From assembly GCA_004020645.1 (NCBI GenBank), contig SAQL01000004.1, positions 124,001-188,000 on the forward strand: a DNA stretch of 64,000 nucleotides, in the 5' to 3' direction. The DNA is from Mesorhizobium sp. (GTDB taxonomy: Bacteria; Pseudomonadota; Alphaproteobacteria; Rhizobiales; Rhizobiaceae). Shown piece by piece: positions 18,484 to 26,402 of the stretch. Each line of letters opens with the position of its first letter. Position 1 is the stretch's first letter. Below the pieces are notes generated by a model. The model worked only from the letters and a program-made list of their open reading frames with translations. It was not told the DNA's origin and searched no databases. The position numbers were made by a program, and so were the translations under genes.

Positions 18484-19491
18484 TCACTCGGCGGGCACAT
18501 GTTTTGCGGCGACGGCATGGGCGTCTTTCTTGGCGCGGTATTCGCTGTAGGCGGCGATCAGCATGTCCTCGTCGCGATATTGCGGCACCCAGCCGAGCTG
18601 GCGTTCGGCCTTGGACACATCGAGCACGCAGTCCTCGTCGGCGATCAGGTACTGCTCCGGATCCATGATCGGCATGTTCAAGAGGTCGAGCAGATCGAGC
18701 GTGCGCTTGACCGCCCAGCCCGGCGTCGGGATCAGGATCGACTTCGACCCGGCATGCCTGATCAGGTCGCCGAGCAGTTTCCTGACGGGCGGCGGGTTGA
18801 GCGAGCCGAGATTATAGGCCTCATCAGGCACGCCGGCTTTCCAGGCGGCGCGTGCGGCCTCGGCGCAGTCGAACACCGAGATGAACTGATAGGGGTTCTT
18901 GCCCGAGCCGATCATCGGCACCGGAAGGCTCCAGTCGATCAGCTTGAACAATTTCTCGAGGATGCCGAGGCGGCCGGGGCCGATGATCAGGCGCGGCCGA
19001 AACAGCGAGATCGACATGCCGCGCTTGCGCCATTCGGCGGCCAGTTCCTCTGTTTTCTGCTTCGACCAGCCATATTCGCCGAGCGGCGCGACCGGATGTT
19101 CCTCGGTCATCGGTTGTGTGACCGTGTGGCCGTAGATCATGTCGGTCGTGTAATGGACGAGCTTGGGTGCGCCGGCTCTGTCCATCGCCTGTATGATGTG
19201 CTCGGTGCCGTGGAAATTCACCGGGAAGAAGAATTCGTGGCGCTTGGCGCGCACCTGGATCGGCGACAGCATTTTCGCCGACAGGTTGTAGACCATGTCG
19301 TCGGCCCTCAACCCGACCGAAGCGACAGAGGCCGGATCGGTGACGTCGCACCTGACGTATCGGACCGAGCGGTAATGCGGCAGGTCGCTCCTGACGATGT
19401 CGGCGACAACCACCTCCTCGCCGTCGGCGAGCAATTTCGGGGCTAGGTGGCGGCCCACGAAACCGTCGCCGCCGAAGATCACATGTCTCAT
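18484..19491 (-). CDS. NAD-dependent epimerase/dehydratase (extended SDR)
   Basis: A protein of 335 residues with the Rossmann start MRHVIFGGDGFVGRHL (GGxGFxG), the catalytic pair in EYGWSKQK (YxxxK) and an upstream TTDMIYG segment. C-terminal parts (YQFISVFDCAEA, AYNLGS) match nucleotide-sugar epimerases/reductases. Its start overlaps the stop of the SMR-type gene (ATGA), showing tight coupling. In the suggested DPA-like pathway it could fill the reductase step that DprE2 performs in mycobacteria, but DprE2 is a classical short SDR, so this would be a replacement and is speculative. Confidence 0.82.
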   Translation of the reverse strand: MRHVIFGGDGFVGRHLAPKLLADGEEVVVADIVRSDLPHYRSVRYVRCDVTDPASVASVGLRADDMVYNLSAKMLSPIQVRAKRHEFFFPVNFHGTEHIIQAMDRAGAPKLVHYTTDMIYGHTVTQPMTEEHPVAPLGEYGWSKQKTEELAAEWRKRGMSISLFRPRLIIGPGRLGILEKLFKLIDWSLPVPMIGSGKNPYQFISVFDCAEAARAAWKAGVPDEAYNLGSLNPPPVRKLLGDLIRHAGSKSILIPTPGWAVKRTLDLLDLLNMPIMDPEQYLIADEDCVLDVSKAERQLGWVPQYRDEDMLIAAYSEYRAKKDAHAVAAKHVPAE

Positions 19492-19934
19492 CGAACGATC
19501 CCGCTGTGAATCTTGTCGGACGAAAGGGATGCCGTTTCCTCGTCATGCTCGCGCCCACCCAAATCCCGGCCACTTTGGGCGATCAGCACCGTGCCGACGC
19601 AGATGCAGGCGATGCCGGCGATGCGCCAGGCATTGAGGTCTTCGCGGAAGACGAAATAGGCGAAGATTGCAACGGCGACATAGGCGAGGCTGAGGAACGG
19701 GTATGCGAAACTGAGCTCGACCTTGGACAGCACATAGAGGTGGGAAGCCATCGAGATGACGAAGGTGCACAGGCCGAAGAAAACCCACGGGCTGAAGACA
19801 ATCTGCAACAGTTTCAGCAACGGATTGGTGCCCTCGAAGGAGATCGTACCGAGTGATATCATGCCCTGCTTGAGCATGAGCTGCGCAGCGGCGTTGGTCA
19901 TGACCGTGAACAGAATGAAGGCGATGTATTTCAT
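19488..19934 (-). CDS. EamA/SMR-type four-helix membrane transporter
   Basis: A protein of 148 residues with four hydrophobic segments (about 3-20, 48-67, 74-92, 101-119) and a polar, acidic tail. The sequence TNAAAQLMLKQGM at helix 1 and LSFAYPFLSLAYVAVAI at helix 3 resemble EmrE/ArnE-type small transporters. ArnE/F flip undecaprenyl-phosphate-aminoarabinose across the inner membrane. Coupling to the epimerase by ATGA overlap, and the neighbouring DprE1- and UbiA-type genes, make a lipid-linked sugar flippase the best guess. Confidence 0.75.
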   Translation of the reverse strand: MKYIAFILFTVMTNAAAQLMLKQGMISLGTISFEGTNPLLKLLQIVFSPWVFFGLCTFVISMASHLYVLSKVELSFAYPFLSLAYVAVAIFAYFVFREDLNAWRIAGIACICVGTVLIAQSGRDLGGREHDEETASLSSDKIHSGIVR

Positions 19935-20056
19935 GTTTCTTCCGCCAGCCCTTCAGCCGTTCTATTACAAACCTGCAAACATTTCGTGAAGCACAAAACG
20001 TTTTAAGCAAGTCTTGGTCTTATCGACCTGTTAACCACGAACTATTCTAATTTTAT

Positions 20057-21409
20057 CTATTCTGCGGCTTCGGCGGTTTCGCGCCGCACATCGAGCTTTT
20101 TCGCCGTTCGCGCCCAGAAGCTCGACATGAAGGCAGGATCGCGAATGCCTTCGAGGCGCTGCCATTCCGGAAAGGACGCGGCGAAAATGTCGGCGCCCAT
20201 GCGGGCGTCCTTGTAAGGATTGACCGCGCCGCCGGCCTCGACCGTGATGCGGTCGAGCTCCTTCAGCAGCGCCAGCGTCGCCTGGCCACGGTTGGGAAAA
20301 TCCAGCGTCAGCGTGAAACCCGGTCGCGGGAACGACAGCAGTGCCGGCGAACGGACCCCGCCGAAGCGCTTCAGGACCGTCAGGAACGAGCCCTGCCCCG
20401 CCCGTTTTGCTGCCGCAAGCAGCGCCGGCACCGCTCGGCGCGCGACGTCTTCCGGCACCACGCTCTGGTGCTGGAAAAGCCCGTTCGGCCCGTAGAGCCG
20501 GTTCCAGTTGCCGACGCCGTCGAGCGGAAAGAAAAAACCCTGGTAGCCGATCTGGCGCGGCGCCGTGGACCGGCCTTTCTTCCACCGGTAGGCGGCGTTG
20601 AAGGCAGTCAGGAACGGCCGGTTGAGCACGTTGAACGGCGGCTGGAACGGCACCGAGAGATTGCCGCCGGCACGCAAGGCCGCATGGGAGCCATGCTCGG
20701 CGTGATTGCCGGTAAACAGCAGCCCGCGCCCACGGCGGAGGTCACCGGCAAGCTGGTCGATCCAGGCGACGACGTATTCATTGGCTTGGTCGGCCGCTTC
20801 GGCAAGCTCGAAGAATTCGCCAAGGTCGCGGAACGGCGTCGCAGTCTCGACGATGTCGAGGGATGGCACCCGCATCAGCCGGATCGATGCGGACAGGATC
20901 AGTCCGGTCAGCCCCATGCCGCCGATCGTCGCCGCAAACAGGCGTGCATTGTCGGTGGCCGAGCAGTAATGGGGCCGTCCATCCGATCTGAGCAGCGTGA
21001 AGGATTCGACATGGCAGCCAAAGGTGCCGCGCCGGTGATGGTTCTTGCCGTGAACGTCATTGGCGATGGCGCCGCCGAGCGTGACGAACTGCGTGCCCGG
21101 AACGACTGCCGGAAAGAAGCCGTATGGCGCTGCATGAGCGATGATATCGGACAGAAGCACCCCGGCCTCGGCCTCGATCACGCCGGTCTCGGCGTTGAAG
21201 GCGCGGATGCGGTTCAGCGGTCGCATATCGACGACCATGCCGGCCTCGTTCTGGCAGGAATCGCCGTAGGAGCCGCCGTTGCCGTAGGCGAGCAAGGCGC
21301 TTCTTGTCGCCTTGCCGCTCTTCAGCAGCGCAACAGCGTCATCCGCCGGGATCACATCGAGTGCCGGTGGCGTGGCAAGGCCGAAGCTCTGGAACCGCTC
21401 CCCCGCCAT
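20057..21409 (-). CDS. DprE1-like FAD-binding oxidoreductase
   Basis: A protein of 450 residues of the FAD_binding_4 / ALO type. YGNGGSYGDSCQN, then TLGGAIANDVHGKNHHRRGTF closely match the FAD-binding core of mycobacterial DprE1, and NPYKDARM near residue 405 matches the DprE1 active-site Lys segment. DprE1 oxidises decaprenylphosphoryl-ribose at C2 on the way to decaprenylphosphoryl-arabinose, the arabinofuranosyl donor. The gene lies 2 bases after the UbiA-HAD gene, which would supply the polyprenylphosphoryl ribose precursor. The pairing of both supports the assignment. The lipid chain length and final sugar are not shown by the sequence. Confidence 0.82.
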   Translation of the reverse strand: MAGERFQSFGLATPPALDVIPADDAVALLKSGKATRSALLAYGNGGSYGDSCQNEAGMVVDMRPLNRIRAFNAETGVIEAEAGVLLSDIIAHAAPYGFFPAVVPGTQFVTLGGAIANDVHGKNHHRRGTFGCHVESFTLLRSDGRPHYCSATDNARLFAATIGGMGLTGLILSASIRLMRVPSLDIVETATPFRDLGEFFELAEAADQANEYVVAWIDQLAGDLRRGRGLLFTGNHAEHGSHAALRAGGNLSVPFQPPFNVLNRPFLTAFNAAYRWKKGRSTAPRQIGYQGFFFPLDGVGNWNRLYGPNGLFQHQSVVPEDVARRAVPALLAAAKRAGQGSFLTVLKRFGGVRSPALLSFPRPGFTLTLDFPNRGQATLALLKELDRITVEAGGAVNPYKDARMGADIFAASFPEWQRLEGIRDPAFMSSFWARTAKKLDVRRETAEAAE

Positions 21410-21411
21410 GC

Positions 21412-22845
21412 CTACCAGCCTCCGGCGACCAGAAACACGGCGCCGATGAGCACGACGATCTGGCTGCGCCAGTCGCGGATGATGAAGACGACCGGATCGT
21501 CATGCATCTCGTCGCGGCGAGCGAGAATCCAGACGCGCATGGTCAGGTACAGCACGATCGGCGCCAGCGGCCAGACCAGCCAAGGATGCGGATAAAGTTC
21601 GCGCACCGCACCGCTGTCCATATAGAGCGCCAGCACCAGCGCCGAGGAAAAGGCCGAAGCCATGCCCGCCTGGGCGACGATCTCCTGGTCTTCGGTACGG
21701 TAGCCGCGACCGGCAATGCGCTCGCCGGCCGGAATGGCGGTCGCGCGGAGTTCCACAAAACGCTTCACCAGCGCCAGCGACAGGAAAAAGAAGATCGAGA
21801 AGGCCAGCAGCCAGAACGAGACGTCGACGCCGGTCGCCGCGGCGCCTGCCAGAACGCGGATCGTGTAGAGACCGGCCAAAGTCAGCACGTCGATCAGAAG
21901 CATGCGCTTGAACGACAGCGAATAGGCGGTGGTGATGACTATGTAGCCGCCGAGCACGCCGAGGAATTCGATCGGCAGCAGAAGCCCTGCACCAACGCCT
22001 ATTGCAAGCAGCACCATCATTGAACCGAGGCCGAACGGGATCGACAGCGCGCCACTGGCGAATGGCCGGTTGCGCTTGGTCAGGTGTTTGCGATCGAGCG
22101 CGAGATCGAAGAAATCATTGAGGATGTAGATGGCGGAAGCGACTGCGCTGAACGATACGAATGCCAGCAGGCATTCCCAGATCATCCCGGCGTTGAAGTA
22201 TTCGTGCGACAGCACCATCGGCACCGCAATCAGCGAGTTCTTCAGCCACTGATGAACGCGCAGCATCTTGACGATGGTTCTGAATGTCGGCTTCGGCGCC
22301 GGCATCATTTCGGCACCGTGCGCGGCCTGCCAGCGCTCGGCATGGCGGTCGGGCGCGACCACGATTGCCGTGCGCGCAGCGTCGAATACGCTAAGGTCGT
22401 GCCGGCTGTTGCCGGCATAGTCGAAGCCGCCATCGCCATAGGCGGCGACCAGCGAGGCGCGCTTTCTGCCTGAAGTCATGTTGTGAGGGCCGTCGGTCGC
22501 CAGGACGCGATCGAATATCCCGAGATGTGCGGCGATCGCCTCGGCGAATTTGCGCGGCGTGCCGGTCGCCAGCACGATCTGGCGGCCCTCGCCATGTTCA
22601 ATGCGAAGCCGCTGAAGCAGCGCCTCGCGGTAAGGCAGCGATGCAGGATCGATGTCGATGCGTTGAGCGATGGCCTGCTTCAGCCGCGCCGGCCCGCCGG
22701 CAAGCCAGAACGGCACGAGGAAAATAAAGAGCGGATTCTTCTTGAGAAGGATGAACAGCCCTTCCCACAACAGGTCTGTCGCGATCAGCGTGCCGTCGAG
22801 ATCGACGGCAAGCGGAATTGCGTTCCTGTCCGACCGCGCGTCCAT
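21412..22845 (-). CDS. HAD phosphatase-UbiA prenyltransferase fusion (polyprenyl-phosphate phosphoribosyltransferase-like)
   Basis: A protein of 477 residues. Residues 1-190 form an HAD-family phosphatase domain (LAVDLDGTLIATDLLWE with the DxDGT nucleophile; VLATGTPRKFAEAIA). Residues 200-477 form a UbiA membrane domain with about eight helices and NDFFDLALDRKHLTKRNRPFASG, which matches the NDxxDxxxDrxHptKr.RP motif of DPPR synthase (Rv3806c), and a second motif DVLTLAGLYTIRVLAG. DPPR synthase joins phosphoribose from PRPP to a polyprenyl phosphate; the fused HAD domain could remove the 5-phosphate afterwards, giving the DprE1 substrate in one protein. The fusion is seen; the two-step role is inference. 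Confidence 0.82.
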   Translation of the reverse strand: MDARSDRNAIPLAVDLDGTLIATDLLWEGLFILLKKNPLFIFLVPFWLAGGPARLKQAIAQRIDIDPASLPYREALLQRLRIEHGEGRQIVLATGTPRKFAEAIAAHLGIFDRVLATDGPHNMTSGRKRASLVAAYGDGGFDYAGNSRHDLSVFDAARTAIVVAPDRHAERWQAAHGAEMMPAPKPTFRTIVKMLRVHQWLKNSLIAVPMVLSHEYFNAGMIWECLLAFVSFSAVASAIYILNDFFDLALDRKHLTKRNRPFASGALSIPFGLGSMMVLLAIGVGAGLLLPIEFLGVLGGYIVITTAYSLSFKRMLLIDVLTLAGLYTIRVLAGAAATGVDVSFWLLAFSIFFFLSLALVKRFVELRATAIPAGERIAGRGYRTEDQEIVAQAGMASAFSSALVLALYMDSGAVRELYPHPWLVWPLAPIVLYLTMRVWILARRDEMHDDPVVFIIRDWRSQIVVLIGAVFLVAGGW

Positions 22846-22866
22846 TTTCCGTAGCCCTGCCTAAAA

Positions 22867-22909
22867 GCGCATGATCCCGAAAACCGATTTTTCGGAAAGG
22901 ATCATGCTC
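22867..22909. repeat. RIME-like palindromic intergenic repeat, copy B
   Basis: GCGCATGATCCCGAAAACCGAT pairs with TTTTTCGGAAAGGATCATGCTC-type sequence. It is the same element as the copies at 15624 and 32322. It lies directly upstream of the HAD-UbiA gene, so the promoter of that operon must be inside or just beyond it. Confidence 0.8.
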
Positions 22910-23052
22910 CGATCCAAAACCCGCGCCGTGCTTCGGCGTCTTCGGCCCGATATAGCGGGGAACAGCGCAGCGAACGTTAAAACGCCCAGCCTGGCCTGAT
23001 CTGCGTGACGGTATTTCCCCCTTCATCGTTAAGTTTCGATGATCCGAAACGA

Positions 23053-23078
23053 TAAAAGGCCGGGCAACAGCCCGGCTT
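23053..23078 (-). terminator. Rho-independent terminator of the small exported protein gene
   Basis: On the minus strand GCCGGGC (23076-23070) pairs with GCCCGGC (23065-23059) around TGTT, followed by CTTTTAT. It lies 35 bases after the stop of the gene at 23111. Confidence 0.75.
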
Positions 23079-23110
23079 CGAAAGACAAGTCGTCGTTGTT
23101 TGATTACGCG

Positions 23111-23374
23111 TTACTTGATACGGGCGACGCCGTCTGAGATTTCGATCGTTTCCGAACCGGTCAGCGCCTCGAGGTCGCCATTCGGCATGGTAACGAAACA
23201 GCCGGTCGGGCAGAATTCCGCGGTTTCGCCGGCGGCCAGCGCCAGCTCCGTCTTGCCACCGCCTTCGGTCACGACGAGTGTGCGGGTCTCGGCGTCCTTG
23301 TTGGTCGCGCTGGCGGCGAAGGCTGAACCGCCCACGGCAAGAAAAGCGATGGCGGCGACGAGAGACTTCCACAT
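23111..23374 (-). CDS. Small exported protein of unknown function
   Basis: A protein of 87 residues with a signal peptide (MWKSLVAAIAFLAVGGSAFAAS, cleavage near residue 21) and a mature part of about 66 residues with TGCF and FCPTG, giving two cysteines in FCPTGCFV that may form a disulfide. Much of the rest is beta-prone and acidic. I do not recognise a named family. ATG 23374 starts the signal sequence; the frame is open upstream to 23482 without typical features. A terminator follows it, so it is a single-gene unit. Confidence 0.65.
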   Translation of the reverse strand: MWKSLVAAIAFLAVGGSAFAASATNKDAETRTLVVTEGGGKTELALAAGETAEFCPTGCFVTMPNGDLEALTGSETIEISDGVARIK

Positions 23375-23693
23375 TTGCAGTATCGGTGTTTCCACCGCCT
23401 CTGTTGCATTTTGCAAGGCATTCTCGCCCTTTGCATGTGAGCTTATATGAGATGCCAGCTGAACGGCAACTGAATGCCGCATTCATGCCGCAATTGCTTT
23501 CGCTGTGTCGAAAGCCTGACTTGAGGGTATGTTGAGATTTAGGTCAGGCCGAGCCGGAGTCGAAGACGGGCGCGAAGCGACCAAACTAGGTGGCTTCCGA
23601 GAACCGGAGCGGAGCGTACTTTTGGGTCCGTGAGTAGCGGAAGCGCAGGAAACCGCCGTTCGCAGGCCGGCATCACTTGAATATTAATACACC
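23375..23693. other. Intergenic region with a conserved-looking structured segment
   Basis: No credible gene is seen. GCCTGAC (23514-23520) and GTCAGGC (23543-23549) form a perfect 7-bp inverted pair around 22 bases. The GC-rich part at 23545-23670 has GGAGCGGAGCG and related purine-rich words, is unlike promoter DNA and resembles a sequence I associate with many Rhizobiales genomes, but I cannot name it. A minus-strand frame through it ends at 23540 and looks like a spurious ORF. Confidence 0.4.
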
Positions 23694-26183
23694 CTAATCG
23701 GGGTCCGGCTTGCGGACCTTGCGCCCGGATCTAGCCAGGCGTTTCGTCTCGGCCACAGCTTCAGCCGCCGCGCGTTCCTGCTCGGCGAATTCGGCCTCGA
23801 TCTGATCGTCATCGATCGGCCACGCCTCATGCTTTATGGTCTCCACGACGGCGCGCGGCGCCGATGGAATTTCGATATGCTGGTCGGCGAACTCATCGAG
23901 GACGGCAAACCGGATGTCGTTCTGCACGATGTTGCCGTTCATCACGTCGGCCAGGAACACACGGATTTCGAATTCGAGAGCGGCCGGCCCGAAATTGGTG
24001 AACAGCACGAAGGGTTCCGGATTTTTCAGCACCAGCGGATGGCCGCGCGCAATCTCCAACAGGACAGCATGGGCCTGCTTGACGTCGCTGCCGTAGGCGA
24101 CGCCGACCTTGATGTCGATGCGACCGAGTTTGTTGCGGTGCGTCCAGTTGCCGACGGCATTGTTGATCAGGTTTGAATTGGGCAGGATCACCGACTGGCG
24201 CTGGAACGTCTCGATCTCGGTAGCGCGCACGCTGATCTTCTTGACCGTGCCGCTGATCTCACCGGCGACGATCCAGTCGCCGACCTTGAACGGCCGCTCG
24301 GCCAAAAGGATCAGACCGGAGACGAAGTTGGAGACGACATTTTGCAGGCCAAAGCCGATACCGAGCGACAGGGCGCCCGCGACAAGCGCCAGGTTGGAGA
24401 GATCGATGCCCGCCGCCGAGACGCCGACGAGTGCTGCGAGCGCCACGCCGGCATAGCCGACCGCCAGCCGGATCGAGTTGCGCACGCCGGTATCGACCTT
24501 GCCGCGCGCCATCACCGAGCCGTCGAGCCAGCCCTGGAACCAGCGCGTCAGGAAATAGCCGATAATGAAGACAACGATGCCGGTCAGGATGCCGGTGACC
24601 GAGATCGTCACCGAGCCGATGGTGAGGCCCGTCGCCAGCTTGTAGCCCCAGGCCTCGATGTCGCCGGGCTGGAAGCCCCACATCAACAGGATCAGCGGCA
24701 GGAATACCAGCACGATCATCAGGTTGATGGCGACGCTGACGACCAGGCCGAGCTGGTCGAGCGCGGACTCCTCGTAACTGGAATTGGTCGATAGCCAGCG
24801 CCCGATCGACGTGTTGGCAAAGCCGCCTTCCTCGCTGATCGCCCGCGCCGACAGGAAGCCGATATAGGCGGTGACCAGAATGGTTCCGGTGACCACGACT
24901 TGCAGCGAGACGAAGATGGCAAGGCCGATATAGCCGAGCAGCGCCGTGGCAATGGTGAAAAGGCCGAGCGCGACAGCGGTGTAGCGCAGCCACGCCGGCC
25001 AGGGGCGCCAGCTTCCGTCGGCGGCCTTGAACGGCTTCAGCAGCCCCATCAGGATCAGGATGACGCCGACGATAATGGTGGCGACAAAACTTCTGGCGAT
25101 GGTCAGCGACAGCGGCGAGTCCATCTTGTCGTTGACGACCGACAGGAAATTGTTGACGCCGATCACCACCGCCATGGCGGTCGTCAGCCGCACCAGCCAG
25201 CGGGCCGGACCCGATTCAACGGGTATCAGCCGCCAGTTCGGCAGCCGCGGTTCCAGCGCCGCATTGGTCAGCCGGTTGACGCAGAACACCACCGCGATGA
25301 CCGAAACCAGCGCATTCAGGAAAACGCCGATATCGCCGCGCAACACGTTGTAGTAGTTGAAAAAGAACACCGTCGAGACCAGGAAGACGCCAACCGCCAG
25401 TGTCGGCAGCAATGTCGACCAGAACGCCACCGACAGCCGGCTGAGATAGGAGGGATCTTCGACGGAAGGGTCAGCTTCGAAGACACGCCCGAACAGGCGC
25501 CGCCCACCGACAAAAAGTACCGCCGCCAGGGAAAGTGCCGTCAAGGTCGCGGCCAGCACGGCCTGGAACTTGAACTTGAAGGCGAAGGTCAGCCACGATG
25601 ACACCGCCTTGTAGAAGCCGGTAAATTCACCGTTCGCATCGGAAATGACCTCAGGGCTCAGAGCGTCGGACAGCACGTAGCGCTTGGTGAGCAGATTGCG
25701 AAACAGCTCGCTGCGCATATTGGCGATCTTGGCGATGAGCCCGCTGATGCGGATCGACAGGTTTTGCGCCGCGGCGATGACAGCATTGATCTCGGCCTTT
25801 TCGGATGCCAGCGCCTGGCGTTCGCTGGTCACGATGTCGGGTTCGGGCGGCTGGCCCGCAGCCGGCGGCGCCCCAAGCTGATCGAGCCTTGCGTTGATCT
25901 CCGAAAGGCGCGGGCGGAAGGCAAGCGCGCTGTTCAGCGCACCTCGCGACATTTCCTCGAGCTGCAGGCGGATATCGACAAGGCTGGCGTCGTCGTCACC
26001 GTTCTCCTGGATTTTCTTTTCGAGATTGTCGGTCCTTGTCGTCAGGTCCTGCAGGATTTTCTGCTGGTCGGCGACCACCCCGGAGGCAGCCTGGTCAAGC
26101 CCCTGCGCCACCGCATCACGCGACAGCGGCGCCGAGGCAACGATCGCCAGGACCAGAACGAAGCGGAGCAGTCGAAAAAGCAT
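23694..26183 (-). CDS. Large mechanosensitive ion channel (MscS family, DUF3772 N-terminal domain)
   Basis: A protein of 829 residues. A signal peptide (residues 1-26) leads to a periplasmic coiled-coil domain (to about 170, LTTRTDNLEKKIQENGDD) of the DUF3772 type. About eleven membrane helices follow (185-620). The MscS core has the pore-lining GALSLGIGFGLQNVVSNFVSG and the beta-domain segment ERPFKVGDWIVAGEISGTVKKI. Such channels open under membrane tension to release solutes on osmotic downshift. ATG 26183 is preferred to TTG 26208 because it starts the signal peptide. The gene is divergent from soxB; release of osmolytes such as betaine would fit but is speculative. Confidence 0.9.
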   Translation of the reverse strand: MLFRLLRFVLVLAIVASAPLSRDAVAQGLDQAASGVVADQQKILQDLTTRTDNLEKKIQENGDDDASLVDIRLQLEEMSRGALNSALAFRPRLSEINARLDQLGAPPAAGQPPEPDIVTSERQALASEKAEINAVIAAAQNLSIRISGLIAKIANMRSELFRNLLTKRYVLSDALSPEVISDANGEFTGFYKAVSSWLTFAFKFKFQAVLAATLTALSLAAVLFVGGRRLFGRVFEADPSVEDPSYLSRLSVAFWSTLLPTLAVGVFLVSTVFFFNYYNVLRGDIGVFLNALVSVIAVVFCVNRLTNAALEPRLPNWRLIPVESGPARWLVRLTTAMAVVIGVNNFLSVVNDKMDSPLSLTIARSFVATIIVGVILILMGLLKPFKAADGSWRPWPAWLRYTAVALGLFTIATALLGYIGLAIFVSLQVVVTGTILVTAYIGFLSARAISEEGGFANTSIGRWLSTNSSYEESALDQLGLVVSVAINLMIVLVFLPLILLMWGFQPGDIEAWGYKLATGLTIGSVTISVTGILTGIVVFIIGYFLTRWFQGWLDGSVMARGKVDTGVRNSIRLAVGYAGVALAALVGVSAAGIDLSNLALVAGALSLGIGFGLQNVVSNFVSGLILLAERPFKVGDWIVAGEISGTVKKISVRATEIETFQRQSVILPNSNLINNAVGNWTHRNKLGRIDIKVGVAYGSDVKQAHAVLLEIARGHPLVLKNPEPFVLFTNFGPAALEFEIRVFLADVMNGNIVQNDIRFAVLDEFADQHIEIPSAPRAVVETIKHEAWPIDDDQIEAEFAEQERAAAEAVAETKRLARSGRKVRKPDPD

Positions 26184-26362
26184 GATCGTTTGGCGACTCA
26201 CAGGCGGCAAGGCGTTCTAAAAGCTCGTCCTTGATAAAGACGCTGATACCAGGGAGCAAGCCGTCCCGCTCTGCTCGTCGATCTCGGCGTCGGCCAGTCG
26301 AAAAGCGATGGCGCAATATTGGCTTTGCGGCAGCGGCCTGCTCTATAGTGTGCCGCATCGCC

Positions 26363-26401
26363 CAAAACGGATGACAAAAAGCCAGAACGGATAACAAAAA
26401 G
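26363..26401. promoter_or_regulatory. Two 19-bp direct repeats in the soxB leader
   Basis: CAAAACGGATGACAAAAAG (26363-26381) is repeated as CAGAACGGATAACAAAAAG (26383-26401) with two mismatches and a period of 20 bases, two helical turns. The second copy ends one base before the soxB ATG and takes the place where a ribosome binding site should be. Control of transcription or translation is possible. Confidence 0.55.
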
Positions 26402-26402
26402 A

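Noticed and set aside
16614..18668. An open frame of 684 codons on the plus strand across the GT-C-like, aminotransferase and epimerase genes
   Set aside because: It is a composition artefact. It crosses the borders of three recognisable minus-strand genes and has no family features.
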